Shown one piece after another: positions 32,939-43,773 of a stretch of DNA of 64,000 bases; position 1 is the first letter of the stretch, and each line of letters opens with the position of its first letter. Below the pieces are notes generated by a model. It ran no database searches. It was not told the DNA's origin and saw only the letters and a program-made list of their open reading frames with translations. Made by a program: the position numbers and the translations under genes. Location of the stretch: positions 1 to 64,000 of the forward strand of contig NZ_JAFEVL010000020.1 of assembly GCF_016901135.1 (NCBI RefSeq). Reading direction: 5' to 3'. This DNA comes from Martinezella lusitana (lineage in GTDB: Bacteria > Pseudomonadota > Alphaproteobacteria > Rhizobiales > Rhizobiaceae).

Positions 32939-33811
32939 ATGAAAAACACGACATGGGATTCCTATCAGCTTTTCCTCGACGTCGCCCGTGGCGGCGGCCT
33001 GACGGGGGCGGTCGAGTCTAGCGGTTTGAGCCCGCCAACGATCGGCCGGCGCATGCTGGAGCTGGAAGGGCAGATCGGCCGCCTGCTTTTCGAGCGCAGC
33101 CAGGCCGGCTACACCCTGACCGGCGATGGCCAGGCGCTGTTCGACCAGCTGCTGGAGATGGAAGCCGCGGCCCGCAAGGTGGATAGCTGGCAACGCGATG
33201 CCCAGGGCGCCTCGATCGTCCGGATCGCTGCCGGCACCTGGGTCGGCTGGCTGCTCAGCCAGAACATGCCGTCGATCTGCTCGGAGCGGGACGGCTTTCG
33301 CATCGATCTGCATCTCGGCGAGCGCCGCGCCAGCCTTGCCCATCGCGAAAGCGATATCGGCATCCGCGCCTTCGAGCCGGAAGAGACCAATCTCGCCGCC
33401 ATCAAGACCGGCGATGTCGCCTATGCCGCCTATCAGGCCCGCAACATGCGCTTTGCCGGGCCGCAGCGCTGGATCGCCGTGGCGGAAGACGAGGCGGTTT
33501 CGGCCTATTTGCGCTGGCCGCACCAGAACCGGCGGCAGGAGATCGCCTTCACGGTCAGCCGGCCGCGATCGCTTCATGACCTGGTGCTGGCCGGGTCGGG
33601 CATCGCGGTTCTGCCCTGCTTCGTCGGCGATCAGGAGCCGAGGCTGGAGCGGGTCGGCGAAGAAATCGCAGCCCTCCGCCATCGGCAATGGATCGTCATG
33701 AACAACGCCGACCGCTATCGCCGGGAAATCCGCACCGTGGTCGATCGCATGACCCGGCTGTTGAAAAGCCATTCGGAGCTGTTTGCCGGCAAGCGCCCGA
33801 CCTACGTGTGA
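32939..33811 (+). CDS. LysR-family transcriptional regulator
   Basis: A 290-residue regulator. The winged helix-turn-helix is at residues 8-60 (FLDVARGGGLTGAVESSGL, then PPTIGRRMLELEGQIG), followed by a short effector domain ending in a C-terminal helical segment. No Shine-Dalgarno is visible before the ATG, and a -10-like CTATGT lies at 32924-32929, so the mRNA may be leaderless or nearly so. It does not face an obvious target gene: the small minus-strand ORF ends upstream and an aldo/keto reductase converges downstream. Confidence 0.87.
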   Translation: MKNTTWDSYQLFLDVARGGGLTGAVESSGLSPPTIGRRMLELEGQIGRLLFERSQAGYTLTGDGQALFDQLLEMEAAARKVDSWQRDAQGASIVRIAAGTWVGWLLSQNMPSICSERDGFRIDLHLGERRASLAHRESDIGIRAFEPEETNLAAIKTGDVAYAAYQARNMRFAGPQRWIAVAEDEAVSAYLRWPHQNRRQEIAFTVSRPRSLHDLVLAGSGIAVLPCFVGDQEPRLERVGEEIAALRHRQWIVMNNADRYRREIRTVVDRMTRLLKSHSELFAGKRPTYV

Positions 33812-33847
33812 AAGGCCGGCGGTGATCGACCGCCGGTTTGCTCTTGT

Positions 33848-34846
33848 TCAGCGCGCCGCGTCACCCCAGCGATATTCGACGGTGGCGTCATCCAGCTTAG
33901 CTTTCAGCTCCGGATCGAGCTTGAGATCGATGGCGGCGAGCGTGTCCGTCAACTGATCCGGGCGGCTCGCGCCGATGATGGCTGACGTGATGACCGGATT
34001 GGCGGCGACCCAGGCGACGGCGAGCTTGACGAGCGATTGGCCTGCCTCTTCGGCGATGCCGCGCAGCTTCTCGATCGTCGCGAATTCGCGTTCGTGCCAA
34101 TAGCGTTGCAGGTAGTTGGTCCCGGCGCTGCGCAGCTGCGAGCTGAAGCGACCTTCGGTCGGCGCGACATCGTGCCTGTGCTTGCCGGTGAGAAGACCGC
34201 CGGCGATCGGGTTGTAGGGGATGACGGCGATGCGTTGTTCTTCGGCAAGCGGTAGCAATTCGCGCTCGACCTGACGAAACAGCAGATTATAGCGCGGCTG
34301 CATCGAGACGAAGCGGGCGGTGCGCAGGACATCGGCGCGGCCGAGCGCCAGTGCCAACCGATAGGCCAGGAAGTTCGAGACGCCGACATAACGCGCCTTG
34401 CCTGAGCGTACGATGATGTCGAGCGCCTCCAGCGTCTCGTCGATCGGCGTTTCGCGATCGTCGGAATGCAGCTGGTAGAGGTCGACGTAATCGGTGCCGA
34501 GACGGCGCAGCGACGCGTCGATGGCATCGAGAAGGTGCTTGCGCGATGCACCCTGGTCCCAGGAGGACGGGCCGACCTTGCCGACGGCTTTGGTCGCGAC
34601 AATGAAGCGGTCGCGCTTGCCCTTCAGCCAGCCGCCGACGATCTCTTCTGTACGGCCGGCAAGCTGCTCGCCGCCGCCGAGCGGGTAGACGTCGGCCGTG
34701 TCGATGAAGTTGACGCCGGCATCGGCCGCCTTATCGAGAATGGCGTAGGCTGTGTCTTCCTGCTCGATCTGAAGGCCGAAAGTCATCGTGCCCAGACATA
34801 GGCGCGAGACATTGAGACCGGTATTGCCGAATTTTTGATACTGCAT
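33848..34846 (-). CDS. Aldo/keto reductase
   Basis: A 332-residue NADP-dependent oxidoreductase of the YajO/Tas-like AKR class. Seen: start MQYQKFGNTGLNVSRLCLGT, catalytic-region D and Y in FIDTADVYPLGGGEQ, the K of FIVATKAVGK, YVDLYQLHSDD, and the cofactor-binding SAIIGASRPDQL. It reduces an aldehyde or ketone not predictable from sequence. Single gene, divergent from the polyamine operon. Confidence 0.9.
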   Translation of the reverse strand: MQYQKFGNTGLNVSRLCLGTMTFGLQIEQEDTAYAILDKAADAGVNFIDTADVYPLGGGEQLAGRTEEIVGGWLKGKRDRFIVATKAVGKVGPSSWDQGASRKHLLDAIDASLRRLGTDYVDLYQLHSDDRETPIDETLEALDIIVRSGKARYVGVSNFLAYRLALALGRADVLRTARFVSMQPRYNLLFRQVERELLPLAEEQRIAVIPYNPIAGGLLTGKHRHDVAPTEGRFSSQLRSAGTNYLQRYWHEREFATIEKLRGIAEEAGQSLVKLAVAWVAANPVITSAIIGASRPDQLTDTLAAIDLKLDPELKAKLDDATVEYRWGDAAR

Positions 34847-35168
34847 GATGCACCCTTGAATTATGGGTTGGGTTTGCCCGCTGGGCAGGGGTGCGAAACG
34901 GGCATGAGACTATTCTAGGAGTGAGACGCTCCGATGTTAGCAAAGCTGGTTTCCGCATTCACGCAGGAAGCGGATCTTGAGTTCACAATCGCGTGCGAGC
35001 AGGCAGCGTCGCCCTTTGCAACGCGATCCATCGTTTCTTGGTAAATCCGCTAAAGCTCGTAATGGCTTGCTTTTCCCCCTTGTGGCGTTCCGATTTCCTT
35101 TCTAGTCTAACGGGAAAAACAGAGGGTTGGGTGTCGCCAAGATGCCCTTGAACGAAGCAGGAGAGATT
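34847..35168. other. Divergent promoter region between aldo/keto reductase and potF
   Basis: No gene is supported. A candidate sigma-70 promoter for potF lies at 35079-35107: CTTGTG, 17 bases, CTAGTC. A short hairpin TGCCC-GCT-GGGCA lies near the reductase start. AGGAGAG just before 35169 supports the potF start chosen. Confidence 0.4.
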
Positions 35169-36266
35169 ATGAAGTCCATGTTCGCAAGGCTTGCAGCAAC
35201 GGCTTTCGCAGTCGTTTCGCTGGCGACGGCCGCTCAGGCAGAAGACAAGGTCGTCAATATCTATAACTGGTCGGATTATATCGATGATTCGATCCTGACC
35301 GATTTCACCAAGGAAACCGGCATCAAGGTCGTTTACGATACGTTCGACCAGAACGAGACGCTGGAAACCAAGCTTCTGGCCGGCAAGACCGGTTATGACA
35401 TCGTCGTGCCGACGGCGTATTTCCTGCAACGCCAGATCAAGGCCGGTGTCTTCCAGAAGCTCGACAAATCGAAGCTGCCGAACATTTCGAACATGTGGGA
35501 TACGGTGCAGCAACGCATCGCCACCTACGATCCCGGCAACCAGTACGCCATCGACTACATGTGGGGCACCAGCGGTGTCGGCTACAACGTCGACAAGGTG
35601 AAGCAGATCCTCGGCTCCGACGAAGCACCTGACATTGACGTCATCTTCGATCCCAAGGTTGCCGCCAAGTTCAAGGATTGCGGCATCTATGTGCTGGATT
35701 CGCCGACGGACGCCATTCCGGCCGCTCTGCGCTATCTCGGCCTCGATCCGAATTCGACCAAGGCCGAGGATTTCAAGAAGGCCGAGGCGCTGCTGACCTC
35801 GATCCGGCCCTTCGTCCGCAAATTCCATTCCTCCGAATATATCAATGCGCTCGCCAACGGCGATATCTGCATCGCCTTCGGCTATTCCGGCGACGTGCTG
35901 CAGGCACGCAACCGGGCCGCAGAAGCCAAGAACGGTGTGAACATCAGCTACTCGATCCCCAAGAAGGGCGCGCAGATGTGGTTCGACGTCATGGCGATCC
36001 CGGCCGATGCGCCGCATGTCGCGGAAGCGCATGCCTTCCTCAATTACATCATGAAGCCGGAAGTCATCGCCAAGGCCAGCAACTTCGTCTCTTACGCCAA
36101 CGGCAACAAGGCCTCGCAGCAGTTCGTAAGCAAGGACGTGCTTGAAGATCCGGCCGTCTACCCGACGGATGAGGTCAGGAGCAAGCTGTTCACGCTGACC
36201 CCTTGGGATCCGAAAACACAGCGAGTGGCCACGCGCTTGTGGACAAAGGTCACCACTGGCCAGTAA
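35169..36266 (+). CDS. potF: PotF-type periplasmic polyamine-binding protein
   Basis: A 365-residue binding protein of the PotD/PotF family. I chose the ATG at 35169 because AGGAGAG lies 5-11 bases upstream and it gives a normal signal peptide (RLAATAFAVVSLATAAQA, cut before EDK). The mature start VVNIYNWSDYIDDSIL is the family hallmark; Trp and Asp residues here and in DYMWGTSG line the polyamine pocket. It delivers putrescine or spermidine to PotH/PotI. First gene of potFGHI, followed by a terminator-like hairpin and a RIME-like repeat before potG. Confidence 0.9.
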   Translation: MKSMFARLAATAFAVVSLATAAQAEDKVVNIYNWSDYIDDSILTDFTKETGIKVVYDTFDQNETLETKLLAGKTGYDIVVPTAYFLQRQIKAGVFQKLDKSKLPNISNMWDTVQQRIATYDPGNQYAIDYMWGTSGVGYNVDKVKQILGSDEAPDIDVIFDPKVAAKFKDCGIYVLDSPTDAIPAALRYLGLDPNSTKAEDFKKAEALLTSIRPFVRKFHSSEYINALANGDICIAFGYSGDVLQARNRAAEAKNGVNISYSIPKKGAQMWFDVMAIPADAPHVAEAHAFLNYIMKPEVIAKASNFVSYANGNKASQQFVSKDVLEDPAVYPTDEVRSKLFTLTPWDPKTQRVATRLWTKVTTGQ

Positions 36267-36275
36267 TTCGAAGCG

Positions 36276-36306
36276 GCCCGGACGGCAACGTCCGGGCCTT
36301 TCCTTA
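36276..36306 (+). terminator. Hairpin after potF
   Basis: Perfect 10-bp stem (GGCCCGGACG with CGTCCGGGCC), GCAA tetraloop, then TTTCCTT, 9 bases after the potF stop. It is probably a partial terminator that lowers potGHI relative to potF. Confidence 0.65.
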
Positions 36307-36356
36307 TGAGGATAGCGTTAGGAATCATGAGCGTGCCGGAGGGGGAAGAGCCGGCG

Positions 36357-36461
36357 CTAGAGCATCTCCAGGAAAAGTGCGCAGCGGTTTTCCGTCCGGA
36401 ATGCGAAAAAACAAGAAGATAGAGCGTTTTCGCGATTCGAAGAAAAGCGGAGATGCTCTAG
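36357..36461. repeat. RIME-like rhizobial intergenic palindromic element
   Basis: A 105-bp element bounded by perfect 13-bp inverted ends, CTAGAGCATCTCC and GGAGATGCTCTAG, enclosing further inverted pieces (for example CGGTTTTCCG). Size and structure match the Rhizobium-specific intergenic mosaic elements. It lies between potF and potG in the presumed operon. Confidence 0.7.
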
Positions 36462-36493
36462 GAAAGCCCGCCCGGGAATCCATTTGGGGATAG

Positions 36494-37639
36494 ATGATGA
36501 AGTCACTCGGTAATATCCGGCGTTCCTTTGCTCCTTGGACCGATCCTTCGGCCAAGCCGTACATTTCCTTCAAGAACGTGACGAAGAAGTTCGGTGATTT
36601 CATCGCTGTCGACAATCTCTCCCTGGATATCTACAACCGCGAATTCTTCGCCCTTCTCGGCGCCTCGGGCTGCGGCAAGTCCACGCTGCTGCGCATGCTG
36701 GCGGGCTTCGAGCAGCCGACGACCGGCGAGATCGTGCTCGATGGCCAGAATCTTGCGGGTACGCCGCCCTATCGCCGCCCCGTCAACATGATGTTCCAGT
36801 CCTACGCGCTGTTTCCGCATATGTCGGTGGAAAAGAACATTGCCTTCGGCCTGCGCCAAGACGGCATGCCGAAGGCGGAGATCGACGATCGCGTCGCGCA
36901 GATGCTGAAGCTCGTCAAGCTGGAGCAGTTCGCCAAGCGCAAGCCTAACCAGCTTTCCGGCGGCCAGCGGCAGCGCGTGGCGCTGGCCCGTTCGATTGCC
37001 AAGCGGCCGAAGGTGTTGTTGCTCGACGAGCCGCTCGGCGCGCTCGACAAGAAGCTGCGCGAGGAGACGCAGTTCGAGCTCATGGATCTGCAGCAGAGCC
37101 TGGGGCTTACCTTCGTCGTCGTCACCCATGACCAGGAAGAGGCGATGACCATGGCGGACCGCATCGCGGTCATGAGCCACGGCAAGGTGGTGCAGGTGGC
37201 GACGCCGGCAGAAATCTACGAGGCGCCCAATTGCCGCTTCGTCGCAGACTTCATCGGCGATGTGAACATACTCGACGGCAACGTCACCTCCGCGCAGTCC
37301 GGCATCGTCGAGATCGCTGTCGATCCCGCCCTCACGCTGCGCACCGCCTCCAGCGAGGCACCGGCTGCGGGAAGCCGCGCCAGCCTCGCGCTCCGGCCTG
37401 AGAAGTTGAGGGTCACGCCGCGGCCGCCGGCCAACGCGTCAGTCAATGCCACCGAAGGCGAGATCTGGGATATCGCCTATCTCGGCGACATGACCGTTTT
37501 CCATGTCAAGCTGAAGAGCGGACAGGTGCTCAAGGCCTCGTCGCTGAACGCGGTCCGAGCCGTGGAGGAGCCCTTCGCCTATGACCAGAATGTCTGGGTG
37601 TCCTTTGACGAGAATGCCGGCGTATTGTTGAAGGACTGA
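36494..37639 (+). CDS. potG: PotG-type polyamine ABC transporter ATP-binding protein
   Basis: A 381-residue ATPase. Motifs in order: Walker A GASGCGKST (about 56-64), Q-loop FQSYALFPHM, signature LSGGQRQR, Walker B VLLLDEPLGALD and switch TFVVVTHDQEEAMT; then a TOBE domain from about 280 (ALRPEKLRVT). It couples ATP hydrolysis to PotH/PotI. It is separated from potF by 227 bases holding a hairpin and a RIME-like element, so it may also be transcribed separately. The potH ATG is two bases after its stop. Confidence 0.93.
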   Translation: MMKSLGNIRRSFAPWTDPSAKPYISFKNVTKKFGDFIAVDNLSLDIYNREFFALLGASGCGKSTLLRMLAGFEQPTTGEIVLDGQNLAGTPPYRRPVNMMFQSYALFPHMSVEKNIAFGLRQDGMPKAEIDDRVAQMLKLVKLEQFAKRKPNQLSGGQRQRVALARSIAKRPKVLLLDEPLGALDKKLREETQFELMDLQQSLGLTFVVVTHDQEEAMTMADRIAVMSHGKVVQVATPAEIYEAPNCRFVADFIGDVNILDGNVTSAQSGIVEIAVDPALTLRTASSEAPAAGSRASLALRPEKLRVTPRPPANASVNATEGEIWDIAYLGDMTVFHVKLKSGQVLKASSLNAVRAVEEPFAYDQNVWVSFDENAGVLLKD

Positions 37640-37641
37640 TC

Positions 37642-38553
37642 ATGAGAGCGCTCGGTTCCCTAATCTATCAGCGCCTCGTCATCATCATTCCCTATACGTG
37701 GCTGCTGCTCTTCTTCCTCGCGCCGTTCCTCATCGTCTTCCGCATCTCGCTGTCGACCAAGGCGCTGTCCGTTCCGCCCTATGATCCGTCCTTCGCCTGG
37801 GCCGACAGCTTCGCCGACTGGTGGGATAAGCTGCAGGCCATGTCGTTCGACAACTACGTATGGCTGACCGGCGATCCGCTCTATATGAATGCCTACATTC
37901 AGAGTCTTCAGATCGCCGGCATCTCGACGCTGTTGACGCTGATCATCGCCTATCCCATCGCCTACGGCATGGCGCAAGCGCCGCGCACGATCCGGCCCAC
38001 TTTGCTGATGCTGGTCATCCTGCCCTTCTGGACGAGCTTCCTCATCCGCGTCTATTCCTGGATGTCGATCCTCAGCACCACGGGTCTGCTGAACCAGCTG
38101 CTGATGGCGCTCGGCATCATCCACCAGCCGCTTGTCATCCTCAACACCAATACAGCCGTCTATATCGGTATGGTCTATTCCTATCTGCCCTTCATGATTT
38201 TGCCGCTCTATTCCGCGCTGGAGAAGATGGACGACACGCTGATCGAAGCGGCGCAGGATCTCGGCTGCACGCGGATCGGCGCCTTCTGGCGCGTCACCTT
38301 TCCGCTCTCCATTCCCGGCGTCATTGCCGGCTGCATGCTGGTCTTCATTCCGGCTGTCGGCGAGTTCGTCATTCCCGACCTGCTCGGCGGCTCGGAAACC
38401 CTAATGATCGGCAAGGTGCTCTGGACCGAATTCTACAGCAATACCGACTGGCCGCTGGCATCGGCGGTGGCGACCATCCTGCTTCTGGTATTGGTGGTGC
38501 CCATCGTCTTCTTCCAGCATTTCCAGGCCAAGGCCGACGAGAAGGGGAGATAG
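37642..38553 (+). CDS. potH: PotH-type polyamine ABC transporter permease
   Basis: A 303-residue inner-membrane protein. The first membrane helix (IIPYTWLLLFFLAPFLIVF) precedes a periplasmic loop and five more helices. The EAA loop is at DTLIEAAQDLGCTRIGAFW, the docking site for PotG. It is packed tightly between potG and potI, with 2- and 3-base gaps, consistent with one operon. Confidence 0.92.
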   Translation: MRALGSLIYQRLVIIIPYTWLLLFFLAPFLIVFRISLSTKALSVPPYDPSFAWADSFADWWDKLQAMSFDNYVWLTGDPLYMNAYIQSLQIAGISTLLTLIIAYPIAYGMAQAPRTIRPTLLMLVILPFWTSFLIRVYSWMSILSTTGLLNQLLMALGIIHQPLVILNTNTAVYIGMVYSYLPFMILPLYSALEKMDDTLIEAAQDLGCTRIGAFWRVTFPLSIPGVIAGCMLVFIPAVGEFVIPDLLGGSETLMIGKVLWTEFYSNTDWPLASAVATILLLVLVVPIVFFQHFQAKADEKGR

Positions 38554-38556
38554 TCG

Positions 38557-39372
38557 ATGATCCGCTGGTCTCGTTTCAATATCGTCTCGGTCACGCTCGG
38601 TCTGGCCTTCCTCTATCTGCCGATCCTGCTGCTGGTCATCTACTCGTTCAACAGGTCCCGGCTGGTCACGGTCTGGGGCGGTTTCTCGACGCAATGGTAC
38701 GTGCATCTGTTCAGCAACGACACCATGCTGAACGCCGCCTGGCTGACGGTGCGCATCGCACTCCTGTCGGCGACCATCGCCACCGTGCTCGGCACCATGG
38801 CGGCGCTGACCCTGGTGCGCTACACGCGCTTCCGCGGCCGCATCCTGTTTTCGGGCATGATCTATGCGCCGCTGGTCATGCCTGACGTCATTACCGGCCT
38901 GTCGCTGCTGCTGCTCTTCGTAACATCCGGTGTCGATCGCGGCTTCTGGACGATCGTCATGGCCCACACGACGCTGACCATGTGTTTCGTCGCCGTCGTC
39001 GTGCAGTCGCGCTTGCTGACTTTCGATCGCTCGATCGAGGAGGCGGCGCTGGATCTGGGCGCTCCGCCGGTGCGCACCTTCTTCGAGATCACGCTGCCGA
39101 TCATCGCGCCGGCCGTGTTTTCGGGCTGGGTGCTGGCTCTGACGCTGTCGCTCGACGATCTGGTGATCGCGACCTTCGCGTCCGGCGCCGGTGCTAAGAC
39201 GCTGCCGATGCTGATCTACAGCCAGGTCAAGCTCGGCGTGACGCCGGAGATCAACGCCATCTGCACCATCCTGATCGGCGTTGTCGCCATCGGCGTCATC
39301 TGCGCTTCCATTGCGACCAAGCGTCGCGAGGTCCAGCGTCAAAGGGACGAGCAGGCGGCGGCCGCAGCTTGA
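38557..39372 (+). CDS. potI: PotI-type polyamine ABC transporter permease
   Basis: A 271-residue permease partner of PotH. Seen: N-terminal helix LGLAFLYLPILLLVIYSF followed by NRS, the hallmark of the PotC/PotI group, and the EAA loop at RSIEEAALDLGAPPVRTFF. It ends 23 bases before the convergent AsmA-like gene, with no clear terminator between. Confidence 0.92.
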   Translation: MIRWSRFNIVSVTLGLAFLYLPILLLVIYSFNRSRLVTVWGGFSTQWYVHLFSNDTMLNAAWLTVRIALLSATIATVLGTMAALTLVRYTRFRGRILFSGMIYAPLVMPDVITGLSLLLLFVTSGVDRGFWTIVMAHTTLTMCFVAVVVQSRLLTFDRSIEEAALDLGAPPVRTFFEITLPIIAPAVFSGWVLALTLSLDDLVIATFASGAGAKTLPMLIYSQVKLGVTPEINAICTILIGVVAIGVICASIATKRREVQRQRDEQAAAAA

Positions 39373-39395
39373 GACAATGTTGCGTGGAGCGGATT

Positions 39396-41300
39396 TTATT
39401 GCTCCTGCGACTGGGCCGGCTTCTGCAAAAGCGTCGTCACCGGCGAGACGACCGGATCCGGCCAAGTGCCGCCAATGAAGAAGGGCAGCATCGGCAGCTC
39501 TTCCGAATCGGCGGGCGCGGTCGCATCGATCGCGCCTGACAGCGCCAGGCCGTTGCTGCGGAACGGAACGACACCATTCAATGTCACGGTTTCGTTCCGC
39601 CCGGCGATCGTGGCGCTCTGGACCTCGGCCGATCCCTTTGCGAAGCTTGCATCGACATTGATGCTGTCGAAATCGAAGGATCCGCCGGCAATGTCACTCA
39701 TTCGGAAGAAGGCTTTCTCGGCAGCCAGACCCCGGAAGGACGAGATATCGAATTGGCGGAAGGAACCGGCTGTCGACTGGAAATGCATCTTTCCGGCGAC
39801 GTCGCTGAGCGTGGCGACCCAGATCGGCTTGGAAGTGCTGAGCGCAAGGTCCAGCGACCCTGCTGTCATCAACGGCAGCGGGCCTGGCAGCTTCAACCGG
39901 GTAAAGAGCCCGCCGAAATCGGCGTCGCGGATGGATATCTGCAATTTGCCGCCGCCATCGAAGTCTCCTGGAGCGACTTCCAGATGTGCGGTCAGCGAGC
40001 CGCCCTCGAAGCCGCTATCGCCAATGTCGAATTTCGCCTTGCCGCCGGCGACGAGCAAGCTCGCGCCGATATTGTCGAATTGGAAGGGACCGAGCGCCGC
40101 CTTGTTCGATGAAAGCGTCATGTCGAGATCGAGCCGCTGCAGCGGATTGCCGTTCAGCAGCGCATCGAAGGCGGTCTCGGCGGCAAGACGCATGGAGAAG
40201 GCGGCGAGGAACGGATTGAGGTTCATCTGGTCGAAGGCGAGCGTGCCGGAGATCTTCGGCTTGCCGGCCGTGGTATAATTCAGATCCATGACGCCGGAGG
40301 CAGCGGAATCGTTGACCTTGAAATTCAGATTGTTGAAGCGCAGGCCGTTCTCGATCGCTGCTATATCGGCGTTGAGCGAGACGTTCTTCAGCGCATCGGC
40401 GGCCGGCAGGCGCTGTCCGCTCCAGGTCAGGAAGGACGGCATGTCGGGCACGCTGAGCTCGAGATTGCCGGCAAGCGTCGAGAAATCCGAGATGCTGGTG
40501 ACGCCCGCATAAGTCCAGCTGATCAGCGGCGAAGAGAAACTGGTCCTGGCATCCACGCTCTTGCCGGCGAAAAGCAGCAGAGGCTGGGTGGAATCGAAGT
40601 TGAGCTTGACGTCCTGCCCATTGAAACGAGCCAGGATGACAGCCGTCATCGGGCGGGACAGCCGTGGCCACGATATGTCCGCATTGACGCCGTTCATCTT
40701 GTAGACGTTGCCGCTGCGATCGTCCGTCATCTCGACGCTGCCGTCCTCGATGGTCAGCATGCCGATGGCGGCATCCTGCTCCTTGGGTATCGACACACCT
40801 TGGCTGGAGGAGGAGGCGTCCACCTGCTCGATCGCCTTGGAAAGGCGGCCTTCGTTCGTCCAATCGATCAGGCCGTTCTCGTCGCGTCGGATGTAGAGGG
40901 TCGGGCGCAGGAAATGGAACTCATGAAAATGCGCGCGTCCGCGGATGGCTGAAAGCAGCGAGAAATCCGCCGACAGGCTGTCGACATGGCCGAGTACCTT
41001 GCCGTTCTTCGTCGGTTCGCGGATCGTGACCTGATTGAGCGTCACGCGCGGTGTCGGCCAGAAATCGAGAGTGGGATCGCCCTCGATCTGGGCGCGGTAT
41101 CCCGTCCATTCCGAAAGCGCCTTTTCGATGCCGGAGCGAACCAGCCCGCTTGAGATCAGGAAAGGCGCCGTCGCTCTGAAGACAGCAAAGATGATGAGGA
41201 TTGTTAGAAGAATGATGCCCGTCGTGCGAACGACGGTCGGCAGCCAGCGCGAGGCCGATCGCATCGTCAACCGCCACTTATTGTTTCTCGACGCTCTCAT
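39396..41300 (-). CDS. AsmA-family envelope protein
   Basis: A 634-residue protein with one N-terminal membrane helix (TGIILLTILIIFAVF, about residues 27-45) and a large periplasmic part. The start of the AsmA domain (IEKALSEWTGYRAQIEGD, then PTLDFWPTPRVTLNQV) is clear, and the C-terminal AsmA_2-like region (MHFQSTAGSFRQFDISSF) is also present. AsmA-like proteins are bridge-type or outer-membrane-homeostasis proteins implicated in lipid transport. A second ATG at 41264 is possible; neither start has a strong Shine-Dalgarno. Confidence 0.82.
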   Translation of the reverse strand: MRASRNNKWRLTMRSASRWLPTVVRTTGIILLTILIIFAVFRATAPFLISSGLVRSGIEKALSEWTGYRAQIEGDPTLDFWPTPRVTLNQVTIREPTKNGKVLGHVDSLSADFSLLSAIRGRAHFHEFHFLRPTLYIRRDENGLIDWTNEGRLSKAIEQVDASSSSQGVSIPKEQDAAIGMLTIEDGSVEMTDDRSGNVYKMNGVNADISWPRLSRPMTAVILARFNGQDVKLNFDSTQPLLLFAGKSVDARTSFSSPLISWTYAGVTSISDFSTLAGNLELSVPDMPSFLTWSGQRLPAADALKNVSLNADIAAIENGLRFNNLNFKVNDSAASGVMDLNYTTAGKPKISGTLAFDQMNLNPFLAAFSMRLAAETAFDALLNGNPLQRLDLDMTLSSNKAALGPFQFDNIGASLLVAGGKAKFDIGDSGFEGGSLTAHLEVAPGDFDGGGKLQISIRDADFGGLFTRLKLPGPLPLMTAGSLDLALSTSKPIWVATLSDVAGKMHFQSTAGSFRQFDISSFRGLAAEKAFFRMSDIAGGSFDFDSINVDASFAKGSAEVQSATIAGRNETVTLNGVVPFRSNGLALSGAIDATAPADSEELPMLPFFIGGTWPDPVVSPVTTLLQKPAQSQEQ

Positions 41301-41359
41301 GATCCCGTGAGACTCTCAAACTGATAGGGATGATCTGCCTGCGTTTGCCGGATATAGGA

Positions 41360-41385
41360 AATGTTTAGCGGATGCAAACATTGCA
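41360..41385. promoter_or_regulatory. Overlapping palindromes upstream of acetoacetyl-CoA synthetase
   Basis: AATGTTT (41360-41366) faces AAACATT (41376-41382), and the overlapping TGCAA-ACA-TTGCA (41373-41385) is a perfect palindrome. It lies about 80 bases before the synthetase start. TGC/GCA symmetry resembles sites of PhaR/AniA, the polyhydroxybutyrate regulator (inference). Confidence 0.35.
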
Positions 41386-41465
41386 CACTGGAAATGCCCA
41401 CGACTCCGTGACTTTATAATGCACTGCAGCATTGCTATATACGTCGAAAAGAGGGGGAGAGAAAT

Positions 41466-43418
<1,953 letters not shown>

Positions 43419-43773
43419 GCCGTACCCTAAAACTGATGGGCAAACGATGACCTCCCTCTGCTAACCGCGCGTTAAGAAAGATTGGTCAAAGGTAAAAGCC
43501 AACTTGAGACCGTTCGCATGAGCTATGAGCGGATTGGAGCTACCCCTGGCTCCCGAGACATGAAGTTAACCGACTCGAGCTTTCGTTAGGCAGCATCAAC
43601 TTCAAAGGCAGCGCGTTCGCTGCCTTTTTTTCGTTCCGCCGCACGCAAATACGCGCCCGCTCTGTACATTGGCCTACCGACCAAGTATGTGCAGGCTTGA
43701 AGAAGAGGCCTGCGACGTGCGGGCCACGATGATCCGTGCCGCTTGGCACGCGAAGAATTCCGAAAGACAAACT
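43419..43773 (+). other. Leader or small-RNA region before the helicase gene
   Basis: No protein gene is supported. The region is rich in short inverted pieces and contains a complete intrinsic terminator at 43607-43631, 143 bases before the helicase ATG and 189 after the synthetase stop. It could therefore hold the end of the synthetase transcript, an independent small RNA (about 43500-43631), or an attenuated helicase leader. The helicase ATG at 43774 lacks a strong Shine-Dalgarno (AAAGACAAACT precedes it). Confidence 0.45.
43607..43631 (+). terminator. Intrinsic terminator upstream of the helicase gene
   Basis: GGCAGCG, loop CGTT, CGCTGCC, then seven T. Perfect 7-bp stem; the stem could extend with A-T pairs into the T tract. 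Confidence 0.85.

Noticed and set aside
36357..36461. Insertion sequence or MITE with target duplication
   Set aside because: No transposase and no clear flanking direct repeat; size and inverted ends fit a RIME-type element better.
43503..43528. Sigma-70 promoter for a small RNA (CTTGAG and CTATGA)
   Set aside because: The spacing is only 14 bases, too short for a confident promoter.
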